A stretch of 43,774 bases of DNA from positions 1-43,774 of the forward strand of contig CALVSP010000004.1 of NCBI GenBank assembly GCA_944359065.1, given 5' to 3'. The stretch is from an uncultured Bacilli bacterium. GTDB lineage: Bacteria > Bacillota_I > Bacilli_A > RF39 > UBA660. The notes under the pieces were generated by a model, which was given only the letters and a program-made list of their open reading frames with translations, searched no databases and was not told the DNA's origin. Both the position numbers and the translations under genes were made by a program. Positions 1 to 9,400 of the stretch are shown piece by piece (position 1 is the stretch's first letter; each line of letters begins with the position of its first letter).

Positions 1-56
1 TCCGTGAGGGTGGTAGAACAGTTGGTGCTGGTAACGTTTCAGAAGTTATTAAATAA
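1..56 (+). CDS. tuf: Elongation factor Tu, C-terminal end (partial)
   Basis: Reading from base 3, the frame gives REGGRTVGAGNVSEVIK followed by TAA at 54-56. This is the strongly conserved C-terminal beta-barrel end of EF-Tu, the GTPase that delivers aminoacyl-tRNA to the ribosome. Only the last 17 codons are in the window. A strong terminator follows 13 bases after the stop, so tuf is the last gene of its transcription unit. Confidence 0.93.
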   Translation, partial: REGGRTVGAGNVSEVIK

Positions 57-69
57 TATTGTTTAATTT

Positions 70-103
70 AGTCAGAGAATTATTCTCTGGCTTTTTATTT
101 TTT
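70..103 (+). terminator. Rho-independent terminator of tuf
   Basis: A 10-bp stem (AGTCAGAGAA at 70-79 with TTCTCTGGCT at 83-92, one G-U pair) with a 3-nt loop is followed by a T-rich run at 92-103. Confidence 0.9.
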
Positions 104-118
104 AAATATACAATGTTG

Positions 119-137
119 CTTGTAAATTAATTACAAG
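119..137. repeat. Inverted repeat upstream of the hisS promoter
   Basis: CTTGTAA (119-125) and TTACAAG (131-137) form a perfect 7-bp inverted repeat around a 5-nt AT spacer, 22 bases upstream of the -35 box. It has no T tract, so it is not a terminator. It could be a protein-binding site, but nothing else supports that. Confidence 0.35.
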
Positions 138-159
138 TACTTTTAATATGGCTATTTCA

Positions 160-188
160 TTGACTTTTATATAAAAAAACAATATAAT
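160..188 (+). promoter_or_regulatory. Sigma-A promoter of the hisS-aspS operon
   Basis: TTGACT at 160-165 and a consensus TATAAT at 183-188 are separated by exactly 17 bases. The predicted transcript starts near 195, leaving a leader of about 20 bases. That is too short for the T-box riboswitch often found before aminoacyl-tRNA synthetase operons. Confidence 0.85.
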
Positions 189-215
189 TTTATATAGAGA
201 AAGGGTGTTTTTATT

Positions 216-1496
216 ATGCTACAAAAACCAAAAGGAACTTATGATATATATGGTGATAAAGCTTTAACTTATTTTTATTTTAGAAAGTTAGTAGAGGCTT
301 TAATGGATAAATATAATGCGAAGTATTTTGAAACTCCAATATTTGAAAGTAGTGAACTTTTTCATAGAGGTGTTGGTGAAACAACAGATATAGTAAGTAA
401 AGAAACTTATGATTTTAAAGATAGAGGAGATAGAGATTTAACACTTAGACCAGAAGGAACCGCAGGTATTGTTAGATGTTTTATTGAAAATAAATTATAT
501 GCGGAGAATTTACCTTTAAAGGCTTGGTATTTAGGTCCTATGTTTAGATATGAAAGACCACAAGCTGGCAGATATAGAGAGTTTTATCAGTTCGGTTTTG
601 AGGCTTTTGGTAGCTTTGATGCAATGATGGATGCAGAAGTTATTGGCATTGTTTGTAATTTATTTAAAATTTTAGGTTTGAAAGGTGTTAGTGTAAATAT
701 AAATACTTTAGGAGATAAGGAATCTAGAGAAAATTATAGAAAAGCATTACTTGATTATTTTAAACCTTATTTGAATGATTTATGTGATGATTGCAGGAGA
801 AGATATGAAAAAAATCCATTACGAATTTTAGACTGTAAAGTAGATAGTTCAAATGAAATTATGAAGAATGCTCCTAAAATGACTGATTATTTGAATGAAG
901 AAAGTAGAATACATTTTGATAAAGTTAAAGAATATTTAGATGCGATGGGTATAAATTATAAAGTAAATCCAAGTATTGTTAGAGGACTTGATTATTATAC
1001 TCATACTGTGTTTGAAGTTCAAGCTGATATTGAAGGGTTTGGTTCACAAAATACTTTGGCTGCTGGTGGAAGATATGATCATTTAGTTGAATTTGTTGGT
1101 GGACCTAGTGTACCTGGTGTTGGATTTGCTGTTGGACTTGAAAGGTTGTTTTTGGCTTTAGATGCAGAAAACATAGATATTAGAGAAATAATATGCCCAG
1201 ATGTTTACATATTTAGTGCAGAAGATGAGCAAAAACCTTATGTTTTATCACTTTCTAATGATTTAAGACTTGCTGGTTTTAATGTTGAGATAGATTATAA
1301 TGGTAAGAGTTTTAAAAGTAATTTCAAACAAGCTGATAAAGTGAATGCTAGATATATTATTATAATTGGTGAAGAAGAAGTGGAAAGTAAATTGTTAACT
1401 GTTAAGGATAATGAAACAAAAGAAGAATATAAGGTTAAATTAGATAAAATAATAGAATTTTTAGATGAAAAATTAGGTGAGGAACATGAAGATTAA
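216..1496 (+). CDS. hisS: Histidyl-tRNA synthetase
   Basis: Class II aminoacyl-tRNA synthetase that charges tRNA-His with histidine in the cytoplasm. The 426-residue product has the normal length for bacterial HisRS. It starts with the typical KGTYDIYG segment. It carries motif 2 (FRYERPQAGRYREFYQFGFE), the two histidine-specific motifs (RGLDYYTHTVFEV and AAGGRYD) and motif 3 (GVGFAVGLERL), followed by an anticodon-binding domain from about residue 330. The start ATG has an AGAAAGGG ribosome-binding site about 10 bases upstream. The gene overlaps aspS, an arrangement common in Firmicutes. Confidence 0.97.
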   Translation: MLQKPKGTYDIYGDKALTYFYFRKLVEALMDKYNAKYFETPIFESSELFHRGVGETTDIVSKETYDFKDRGDRDLTLRPEGTAGIVRCFIENKLYAENLPLKAWYLGPMFRYERPQAGRYREFYQFGFEAFGSFDAMMDAEVIGIVCNLFKILGLKGVSVNINTLGDKESRENYRKALLDYFKPYLNDLCDDCRRRYEKNPLRILDCKVDSSNEIMKNAPKMTDYLNEESRIHFDKVKEYLDAMGINYKVNPSIVRGLDYYTHTVFEVQADIEGFGSQNTLAAGGRYDHLVEFVGGPSVPGVGFAVGLERLFLALDAENIDIREIICPDVYIFSAEDEQKPYVLSLSNDLRLAGFNVEIDYNGKSFKSNFKQADKVNARYIIIIGEEEVESKLLTVKDNETKEEYKVKLDKIIEFLDEKLGEEHED

Positions 1497-3210
1497 TAAT
1501 ACTAGTATAAATAAAAAAAATGTTGATGAGGTTGTTACACTTTATGGCTGGGTTAATAAAAAAAGAGATTTAGGTGGACTTATATTTATTGATTTAAGAG
1601 ATAGAAGTGGACTAATTCAGTTAGTAGTAAATCCAGATAGTAAAGTATATGAAGTTGCTAGTACACTTAAAAATGAATATGTTATTAAAGTTAGTGGTAA
1701 GGTTGTTTTAAGAAAAGAAGCTAATAAGAATTTGAAAACTGGTGAGGTTGAAGTTGAAGTTCAAAAGCTAGAGATTTTAAATAAGTCGGCGGAGCTCCCA
1801 TTTGATTTAAATAATATGACAGCTTTAGAAGATACTAGATTGAAATATCGTTATTTAGACTTAAGAAGAGAAGAACTTAAGAATAATTTATTTATTAAAC
1901 ATAAGATTATGCAAAGTGCAAGAAAATATTTAAATTCTTTAGAATTTATGGAAATTGAAACTCCAATTTTATGTAAGTCAACTCCAGAAGGAGCGAGAGA
2001 TTATTTAGTACCTTCTAGAGTGAATAAAGGATGTTTTTATGCATTGCCACAGTCACCACAACTTTTTAAACAAATACTTATGATGAGTGGTATGGAAAAA
2101 TATTATCAAATAGCTAGATGTTTTAGGGATGAAGATTTACGTGCAGATAGACAGCCAGAATTTACTCAAATAGATATGGAAACAAGTTTTATGTCAGAAG
2201 ATGAAATCATGGGTATTACAGAGGGGTTACTTTATAATGTTTTTAAAGAAGTAAAAGATATTGAAATTAAATTACCTATTGATAGAATGACTTATGATGA
2301 GGCGATTAATTTATATGGTTCAGATAAACCTGATTTAAGATTTGAAAACCCAATTTTTGATATTACAGATAATTTTATAGATAGTGATTTTAGTTTATTT
2401 AAAACAATAATAAATGATGGCGGAATTATTAATGCTTTAGTATTTAATGTGGCTGATAAATATTCTAGAAAAGATATTGATAAATTAACTGATTATGTCA
2501 AAACATACGGGGCTAAAGCTTTGGCTTTTCTTAAGTATAATGATGAGTTTACTGGTAGTATTGCTAAGTTTATAACACCTGAAATTGGTAAAGCTTTAAA
2601 AGAAAAATTAAATTTAAAGAATAATGATTTAATTTTAATTATTGCTGGTAATAAGAAAATGGTAAAAACATCTTTAGGTGCTTTAAGATGTAAAATAGCT
2701 AGAGATTTAGATTTAATTGATAAAAATAAATACGCATTAACTTGGGTAACGGATTTTCCAATGTTTGAATATAGTGAGGAAGAAGGTAGATATATATCTT
2801 GCCATCATCCGTTTACTTTACCAAAGGATGTTAATAGTTTATGTGATAAGGAAAATGCTAAAGCATATGCTTATGATATAGTTATAAATGGCTATGAAGC
2901 TGGTGGCGGGAGTTTGAGAATATATAATCCAGATGATCAGGAAAAGGTTTTAAGTGAACTTGGATTTAGTAAAGAAGAGGCTGAAGCAAAATTTGGATTT
3001 TTGTTAAATGCTTTAAATTATGGATGTCCTCCACATGGTGGGCTTGCTATTGGTTTAGAAAGACTTACTATGATATTGTGTGGGACAGAAAATATTCGTG
3101 ATGTAATTGCTTTTCCAAAAACAACTAGTGCATCATGTTTGATGACTGAAGCACCTAGTGAAGTAACTGAAAAACAGTTAGAAGAATTACATATAAAATT
3201 AAACGATTAA
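1486..3210 (+). CDS. aspS: Aspartyl-tRNA synthetase
   Basis: Class II synthetase that charges tRNA-Asp (and possibly tRNA-Asn, which cannot be told from this window). An N-terminal OB-fold anticodon domain (about residues 10-100) is followed by the catalytic core with motif 2 (CFRDEDLRADRQPEFTQID), a bacterial GAD insertion and motif 3 (GLAIGLERLTMILCGTENIR). The frame is open from a GTG at 1477, but that codon lies inside the AGGTGAGG ribosome-binding site at 1475-1482. I therefore place the start at ATG 1486, giving 574 residues and an 11-base overlap with hisS. No terminator separates it from the next gene. Confidence 0.96.
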   Translation: MKINNTSINKKNVDEVVTLYGWVNKKRDLGGLIFIDLRDRSGLIQLVVNPDSKVYEVASTLKNEYVIKVSGKVVLRKEANKNLKTGEVEVEVQKLEILNKSAELPFDLNNMTALEDTRLKYRYLDLRREELKNNLFIKHKIMQSARKYLNSLEFMEIETPILCKSTPEGARDYLVPSRVNKGCFYALPQSPQLFKQILMMSGMEKYYQIARCFRDEDLRADRQPEFTQIDMETSFMSEDEIMGITEGLLYNVFKEVKDIEIKLPIDRMTYDEAINLYGSDKPDLRFENPIFDITDNFIDSDFSLFKTIINDGGIINALVFNVADKYSRKDIDKLTDYVKTYGAKALAFLKYNDEFTGSIAKFITPEIGKALKEKLNLKNNDLILIIAGNKKMVKTSLGALRCKIARDLDLIDKNKYALTWVTDFPMFEYSEEEGRYISCHHPFTLPKDVNSLCDKENAKAYAYDIVINGYEAGGGSLRIYNPDDQEKVLSELGFSKEEAEAKFGFLLNALNYGCPPHGGLAIGLERLTMILCGTENIRDVIAFPKTTSASCLMTEAPSEVTEKQLEELHIKLND

Positions 3211-3227
3211 GATATAAAAGGGGCTTT

Positions 3228-3248
3228 ATGATTGGAATGATTTTATGA
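3228..3248 (+). promoter_or_regulatory. Six-codon leader frame coupled to the downstream ATPase start
   Basis: A strong AAAAGGGG ribosome-binding site (3217-3223) precedes ATG 3228, which opens a 6-codon frame (MIGMIL). Its TGA overlaps the start of the next gene in an ATGA at 3245-3248. The ATPase start has only a weak GGAATGA of its own. Translation of the minicistron may feed ribosomes to the main gene. This is inference from spacing only. Confidence 0.4.
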
Positions 3249-4189
3249 ATAGACAAATGTTTTTTGAATTACTTAAAGAAAATATATGCATTCAAGATGA
3301 AGCTTTAAAAAAATTAGTATGGGTATTATATAATGATTATTATGGAGAAAATAGTATTAAGGAAAATATATTACTTATAGGTGATCTTGGAAGTGGAAAA
3401 ACTACTATGATAAAGGAAACTGCAGAACTTATGGATATACCGATGGGTGAGGTTTATAATGCTTTTTCATCAAATGAAATAAATTATGATTTGATTGCTA
3501 GTGGTTTATTTCAAATGAATATGAATGGTAATAATGATGGAGAAGGTATTTTATTACTTCATGATTTTCAAGATAGTTTTATTTATGGTCATAATCAAGA
3601 ATTTAATGCAATGATAGCTTCTGGAATTTTGAATTTAGGTGAATATGGTTATTTTAATTCATCTGATGTAATATTTATTGGTGAGATAGATACTGATAAT
3701 GTTCGTAATATTTTTGTAGGGAGTCAAGGATTATCTGATTTAGATAATGATGATTTTGTATCGCCAACTTTAAATATTATAAAGGGTTATTTATCAAAGG
3801 CAAACCGAATTACTGAAGATGAAAATGGTGATAGATCAGCAAATGTTGGTTTTGAAAAATATATTTCAGATATAATTAGAAATCGTTTTTTAAGTTCTAA
3901 TAGTATGCAGGCTTTTAAAAGAAAAATTTATATGGAAGATATGGGTACTGAGGAAATAGTTAAAGCTTTATCATCACCAATTTCTGCTTTGAATTTATAT
4001 AAAGATGATTTATTAGATGAATATATCGATTCAGATGTGTTTAGAAAAAAGGTTGCAGGATATATCTTAGAAAGTGGTGAAGGTCTTCATGCGACTGAAG
4101 CGGCTATTGAGAATACGTTTATAAATGATGCTAAAAAAAATAAGAAAGTTTTAAAAAAGGATTCTTTGTTTATTTCTCGCAGGAAATAA
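3245..4189 (+). CDS. ClpX-like degenerate AAA+ ATPase, copy A
   Basis: A 314-residue protein with a clear Walker A (GDLGSGKT, residues 46-53) in a context resembling ClpX/Lon-type AAA+ proteins: an N-terminal helix with QDEALKKLV, then the P-loop, then MDIPMGEV. The Walker B region (GILLLHDF) keeps the Asp (D107), but the catalytic Glu is replaced by Phe. The C-terminal part aligns by eye with the ClpX small domain, but the sensor-2 motif GLR reads GLH. There is no zinc-binding domain and no IGF loop that I can see. It may bind ATP but hydrolyse it poorly. The next gene is a paralogue. Function unknown; a remodelling or scaffold role near tRNA modification is speculation. Confidence 0.7.
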   Translation: MNRQMFFELLKENICIQDEALKKLVWVLYNDYYGENSIKENILLIGDLGSGKTTMIKETAELMDIPMGEVYNAFSSNEINYDLIASGLFQMNMNGNNDGEGILLLHDFQDSFIYGHNQEFNAMIASGILNLGEYGYFNSSDVIFIGEIDTDNVRNIFVGSQGLSDLDNDDFVSPTLNIIKGYLSKANRITEDENGDRSANVGFEKYISDIIRNRFLSSNSMQAFKRKIYMEDMGTEEIVKALSSPISALNLYKDDLLDEYIDSDVFRKKVAGYILESGEGLHATEAAIENTFINDAKKNKKVLKKDSLFISRRK

Positions 4190-4205
4190 AATCGCGGAGG
4201 TATTT

Positions 4206-5144
4206 ATGGAAACACAAGAATTATATAATGAATTGAGAGATTTGCTATGTAATCAAGATAAGGCTTTAAAAGATCTTGTTTGGACTATAGCTAGAAATAG
4301 AAAATTAAATAGACCTAAAAATGCTTTATTGATAGGTGAACTAGGTAGTGGAAAAACTACAATGGTAGAATTAACTGCTCGTAAAATGGGTATACCTGTA
4401 GTTGGAATGTCAGGTTTTTTTACTCCACAAGGAGTAGAACCTATGGTTTTATATAATGCTTTTATGGGATTGTTTGCTGAAAATAATCAAAAAGGATGTC
4501 AAGGAATTGTTTTGATTCATGATATGAAAGATGTTTTTCTATATGGAGGTTTTACTACTTTAAATTCTATAATTACTGCTGGTTCTTTTACTTATAATAA
4601 TCATGTTATTGATGTTAAAAGTACTATGTTTATTGGTGAGATTGATAATAATGGTTTAGAAGATTGTTTTACTTCAAATCCTATATATACAATTGATGAT
4701 ATAGATAAAGCAATTTATCCTTCAGTATGTAGTAGTGATGAAGTTAGTGAAGTAATTAGCAATATAATAGATGTTTATGGTGGAGTTACTGATGAAGAAG
4801 TAGATAGTAATATGTTTTATGATCAATATAGGGAAGCATTAAAAAAGACTTTTTTATCTCCAGAGTGCAGTAAAGTATTTAATAAAAAAATTTTTATGGA
4901 TGCGATTGGTTTTGAGGATATTAAAAAAGCCTTAAGTTCTCCAGTATCAGAATTACAAACATATAGTGATGATTTATGCGAAGAATATATTTCATCACCG
5001 CAATTTATAAATTCGGTTGCTGGACATATCAGTGAGAGTTTAGTTGGTTTACATGATTTAGATGATGCCGTTAGAGATGTATCTAGAATAGATAGTAAAA
5101 GGAAGATTAAGGTTTATAAAGAGAATTCTTTATTAAAATTATAG
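4206..5144 (+). CDS. ClpX-like degenerate AAA+ ATPase, copy B
   Basis: A 312-residue paralogue of the preceding protein, sharing the same order of motifs: NQDKALKDLVW near the N-terminus, Walker A GELGSGKT (residues 44-51), Walker B GIVLIHDM (D106, with Met in place of the catalytic Glu), MFIGEID, and KKIFMDAIGFEDIKKALSSP, which matches the KRKIYMEDMG segment of copy A. Sensor 2 again reads GLH, so both copies lost the same residues. The start has a good GCGGAGG ribosome-binding site, and the gene follows copy A after 16 bases. The pair probably arose by duplication and may form a hetero-oligomer. No specific function can be assigned. Confidence 0.7.
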   Translation: METQELYNELRDLLCNQDKALKDLVWTIARNRKLNRPKNALLIGELGSGKTTMVELTARKMGIPVVGMSGFFTPQGVEPMVLYNAFMGLFAENNQKGCQGIVLIHDMKDVFLYGGFTTLNSIITAGSFTYNNHVIDVKSTMFIGEIDNNGLEDCFTSNPIYTIDDIDKAIYPSVCSSDEVSEVISNIIDVYGGVTDEEVDSNMFYDQYREALKKTFLSPECSKVFNKKIFMDAIGFEDIKKALSSPVSELQTYSDDLCEEYISSPQFINSVAGHISESLVGLHDLDDAVRDVSRIDSKRKIKVYKENSLLKL

Positions 5145-5146
5145 AT

Positions 5147-5944
5147 ATGGAAAAATATCAAGAAGTAGAAAGAAGTATTATTAAAAAATTTAGACCATCT
5201 ATATGGCATAATTTTGTTAAAGCAGTTAGTAATTATGATTTGATTGGTGAAAATGATAAGATAGCTGTTTGTATAAGTGGTGGTAAAGATTCTTTTTTGC
5301 TTGCTAAATGTTTAGAAGAACTTCAAAAACATGGAAAGATTAAATTTGATTTAGAATATGTTATCATGAATCCAGGGTATACTGATGAGATTTTAAATAA
5401 AATTAAGGATAATTTAAAGATTTTGAATATAAATGCCCATATATTTGAAAGCCCTATTTTTAAAATTATTAGTAAAGAAAAAAATCCTTGTTATTTATGT
5501 GCTAAAATGCGAAGAGGATATTTGTATAATTATGCTAAGGAACTTGGATGTAATAAAATAGCATTAGGTCATCATTTTGATGATGTTTTAGAGACTATTT
5601 TAATGAATTTAATATATAATGGTATGTATGCGGGAATGATGCCAAAACTTAAAAGCGATAATTTTGAGGGTATGGAGCTTATCAGACCTTTATATTTAAT
5701 TAGAGAAGATAGTATTTTAGATTGGGTTAAATATAATAATTTATCATTTATTGATTGTGCGTGCAGTGTTACTAAAAAAGATATAGGTAAACGTAAAGAA
5801 ATGAAAGAGCTTGTTAAAACTTTGAAAGAATATTATTTTGATGCTGATAGAAATATATTTAATTCGTTAAATAATGTTAAATTAGATAAGGCTATAACAT
5901 ACTTTGAAGATGGTAAAATGTATAATTTTTTGGATAAATACTAA
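5147..5944 (+). CDS. TtcA-like PP-loop tRNA 2-thiocytidine synthase
   Basis: PP-loop ATPase of the TtcA/TtuA group, which adenylates a tRNA base for sulphur insertion using a [4Fe-4S] cluster. The 265-residue protein has the PP-loop SGGKDS (residues 44-49), a CxxC pair (C115, C118) within NPCYLCAKMRR, the GHHFDDVLET segment, and C204/C206 near the C-terminus. That set can supply the three cluster ligands. TtcA makes s2C32, but the related TtuA enzymes modify U54, so the target is not certain. The ATG lies 2 bases after the stop of the second ATPase gene with a weak ribosome-binding site, suggesting translational coupling and a linked role. Confidence 0.8.
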   Translation: MEKYQEVERSIIKKFRPSIWHNFVKAVSNYDLIGENDKIAVCISGGKDSFLLAKCLEELQKHGKIKFDLEYVIMNPGYTDEILNKIKDNLKILNINAHIFESPIFKIISKEKNPCYLCAKMRRGYLYNYAKELGCNKIALGHHFDDVLETILMNLIYNGMYAGMMPKLKSDNFEGMELIRPLYLIREDSILDWVKYNNLSFIDCACSVTKKDIGKRKEMKELVKTLKEYYFDADRNIFNSLNNVKLDKAITYFEDGKMYNFLDKY

Positions 5945-5976
5945 ATGGTAAATATTGTTAACTTTTGTAAAGATAC

Positions 5977-6005
5977 TAGTCAAACTAAAATATATATGAT
6001 ATAAT
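5977..6005 (+). promoter_or_regulatory. Promoter of the structured RNA
   Basis: TAGTCA (5977-5982) and a consensus TATAAT (6000-6005) are 17 bases apart. The predicted start, G6012, coincides with the first base of the closing stem of the RNA downstream. Confidence 0.7.
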
Positions 6006-6011
6006 TTAATT

Positions 6012-6180
6012 GTCTAAAAGAAGAATACCGCTATGAAAAACCTACTAAGTATAACGATTGGGAATCTAATTCGTTGGTGGTGTAGAATACTTTATTTTAT
6101 TAAAGGATCCTAAAGCTGATGATGTGATGCCCACCTGGGAGATCAGGTTTTTAACTCGTTAAGGTTTCTCTTTTGGACTT
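6012..6180 (+). ncRNA. ssrS: Structured small RNA, probable 6S RNA
   Basis: No reading frame fits here, and the segment is more GC-rich than its flanks. GTCTAAAAGA at 6012-6021 pairs with TCTTTTGGAC at 6169-6178, closing a rod about 167 nt long. AACCT further in can pair with AGGTT, and TAACGA with TCGTTA. A small hairpin ACCTG-ggagat-CAGGT sits on the 3' strand after GATGCCC. A rod-like RNA of this size, with an open centre, a short 3'-strand hairpin, its own promoter and a strong terminator, matches Firmicutes 6S RNA, which binds sigma-A RNA polymerase in stationary phase. I identify it from architecture and remembered 3'-strand motifs, not from an alignment. Confidence 0.62.
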
Positions 6181-6190
6181 TGCTTATATA

Positions 6191-6223
6191 AAAGTCCTTT
6201 GAATTTTTTCAAAGGACTTTTTT
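6191..6223 (+). terminator. Terminator of the structured RNA
   Basis: A perfect 13-bp stem (AAAGTCCTTTGAA at 6191-6203 with its complement at 6208-6220), a 4-nt loop and a T run to 6223. Its 5' strand AAAGTCC can instead pair with GGACTTT at 6175-6181, the end of the RNA's closing stem. Confidence 0.93.
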
Positions 6224-6441
6224 GCATACTAGGAATTTTCTTTATTAAAATAATTTTTCAGTAAATTTAAACATTTGTTTTGCATGGTTAAATTTAATTT
6301 ATTTTACACATATAATATAGAGATAATAGATCTATTATTTTTATATTATTTAAATAGAAGTTTATATTTTTAATATTTATCATTAAAAATATGAAAAAAG
6401 TTAAATTTTTACAATTTTATGTAGGTTGATTGCCATATTTG

Positions 6442-6450
6442 TGATATAAT
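6442..6450 (+). promoter_or_regulatory. Extended -10 promoter of the adhesin gene
   Basis: TGATATAAT at 6442-6450 is a full extended -10 element. No convincing -35 box lies at 17 bases. The remaining interval from 6224 is very AT-rich, and I see nothing else in it apart from a second TATAAT at 6311-6316 without a good -35. Confidence 0.6.
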
Positions 6451-6478
6451 AAGTGGCACGACAGAAAGTGAGGAGAGT

Positions 6479-9400
6479 ATGAGGTTTAAAAACTGTCTAG
6501 GGGTGGCATGTTTTATACTAGTGCTTTTTGTCAGTTGTTTTTTAAATGGAGGTATTAATCAAAACTCTGATTTAAAGATGACTTCAAATGAGAGCGGTAT
6601 TAGTACAGCTCTTAATGGCAACCAGATTAGCACAAATTTTAATAACAACCAGATTAGCACACAAAACTTAATGACTTCACAATTTGCTCGTGAAGTAAAC
6701 CATGATTTAGCAGATTATCTAATTCCTGAAAATAGTTATTTTGCCATTAATGGTCAAGAACTTGATGAAAATATAACTGTTAATTATGGAGATGCGATTG
6801 ACGTTCATTTAGAATGGTCTTTGCCTAATACTGAAAGGTGGACAACAGATGATGTTTTCACATATCAATTACCTAAAGGTTTTGAATTTACAAATGTGCA
6901 AAATGGACCAGTTAGAAATGAAAGTGGTCAAACTGTTGGTGTTTATACCATAACTAATAATGAAGTAATGATTCAGTATACTGATGAGAACTTTGTAAAA
7001 TTAAGTAATATTGTAGGGGCATTAAATGTATCAGGTAAAATTACCGAAAGTTCTTATAACAGTGGTGATGGAGGAATTATTGACTTAAATATACCTGGTG
7101 TTGGTCATATTTTAGTTAATGTTAATCCAACTAGTGCTTTAAGAATTAATAAATCAGTTACAAAAATTGATACAGATACTTATGAATTTAATGTTGTAGT
7201 AAGATCTATAACTGATAATACAAATGTAGTGATTACTGATACAATGGGTAAATATTTAGAACTTATTAATAATTCACTTAAAATTACTAATAATGGTTCT
7301 ATAATGACTGATGGAGTTAAACTTACTATTAATTCATCATTAAATTTTGTTTATGAAATAGAAAAACTAAATAAAGGTGATGAGGTAGTTATAACTTATC
7401 AAGTTAATGTTTTAGATGGAGGTTTTATTAGTAACTCTACTGATAATGATTTAAGAAATACAGCTAGTGTTAAAAGCGACGAATTACCTAATGGTATTTC
7501 AGCTAGTGCATTAGTTACTACTAAAAAAGCTAGTTTAAGTAAAAGTGGTAGTTATAACATTAGTGATAATACAGTTACATGGACTATCATTGTAAAACCT
7601 GGAGAAAAGGGTGTAACTTTAGAGGATATTATTTCAGACGATCAAGAAATTACTGGTAACATCAAAGTTGAAGAGAGTGATAATGGTTCAACCTATTATG
7701 ATTCTGAGTTAGTAATAACGGTTTCTGATTTAGAAAAAGGTTATACTTTTACTGCTGATTCTACAGGTAATAAAGCTTATAGAATTACTTTTAAAACTAA
7801 AGCTACAACAACTGGGGCTACTCAGTTATATAATAAAGCTACTATTTATGTTGGAGATAGTGATCATGTAGATAAAGATGCTACTGTAGGTCTTGTTCCA
7901 GGTGTAAATATTGATAAAACTGTTTCTAGTGCAGATGATAGAGAAGGCATTATTAATTGGAATACAAGAGTAACTATTCCTAATATTGATAATAATTTAA
8001 AATATACTATCTTTAAAGATGTTTTAGGTACAGGTCTTACTTTAGTAAAAGATTCAGTTAAAGTAAATGGCCAAACAATAGATGAAACCACAAATTATAA
8101 ACTTGAAATAACTGATAATGGATTTAATATTGATTTTGGAAAAATTAATCCTGGACAAATATTTGATATATCTTATCAAACAGAATTTGATAACAGCGAA
8201 TCTCAAAAATTTACAAATACTGCGACAGTAAGTGTAAATGGTGAGGAAAAGTCAGATACTGCTGAGTACAATTACAATAAGAAGAGTAATTATATTCAAA
8301 AGAAAGTAACTACATCTGAGGATAGTTTTAGTAAAACTGGAATTGCTAGATGGGAAATTACAATCGACAGATTACCTAAAAATGTAACGGATGCTTTTGT
8401 TACGGATGTTATTCCAGAGGGTATGGAATTCATTGAAAATTCTGCTAAGATTGTTATTAATAATAATACTTATGATCTTGCTGTTATTCCAAATAATAAT
8501 AAATTAATATTCAATTTGGATAATTATATGGCAAGTCTAGATCAAGGTAGTGCGACAATTTATTACGAAACTAGATTAATCGATATATTTAGTGAACAAA
8601 AAAAATATACAAATAAAGCAAATATTACAATTGATGATGAGACTTATCCAGATGTTGAAGCTTCTATCACAGGGCAAGTTACTAATTTATTAAGTAAAAC
8701 TGCTGTTTATAATACTTCTACAGCGCCTTTAGTTGAATATACAATTAAAGTTAATGAAGGAGCAGCTGATATTTCACCAACTTCTAATAAACTTAGATTA
8801 GAAGATCAAATGGGAAGTGCAATTGAGTTTGTCAGAGGTTCATTAAACATTGATGGAGAAGCAGCAGATAGTGATAGTTATACTTGGGATAGTGAAAATA
8901 GGGTATTAATTATTAATGTTCCAGATGAAACTTCTTTAACGATAACATATCAAGCGCTTGTAACCTTAATTCCTGGTGATGAACTTAATGATGAAAATGC
9001 CTTTAATAGAGTTAATTTAGATGGATATGGTGAAAATCAAACTGAATCTGAATGGATTATTAAAGGTGAGGTTTTAGAAAGTAACGCATCATCTTCTAGC
9101 GATTCAGCAACACTTAGAGTTTATAAACACAAAGAAGGAGATGCAAATACACCACTTGCAAATGTGAAATTTAATTTATATGAAGTAGAATTTACAGTAG
9201 AAGATGGGGTATTTAATTTTACTGGTGAAGAAACATTAGTTAATAGTTTAACAACAGCTTCAGATGGATTTGCTAATTTTACAGGTCTTAATTATGACCG
9301 TGTTTATAAATTAGTGGAAACAGAAACATTAAATGATTATATTATAAATAGTGTGCCATATTATTTTGTATTTCCTGGCAATGATAATATAACTTATCCA

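Noticed and set aside
104..215. T-box riboswitch before hisS
   Set aside because: The promoter leaves a leader of only about 20 bases, and no T-box sequence is present.
1477..1485. GTG start for aspS at 1477
   Set aside because: The codon lies inside the AGGTGAGG ribosome-binding site; ATG 1486 has the correct spacing.
5945..6478. Riboswitch controlling the adhesin gene
   Set aside because: The structured RNA ends in a strong terminator about 255 bases before the adhesin, which has its own extended -10 promoter.
6620..6661. CRISPR-like short repeats
   Set aside because: There are only two copies, both in frame within a coding region, so they are peptide repeats. No CRISPR array or cas gene was seen anywhere.
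7864..8091. Antisense open frame of 75 codons within the adhesin gene
   Set aside because: It lies fully inside a well-supported coding region, has no ribosome-binding site and shows no protein-like pattern.
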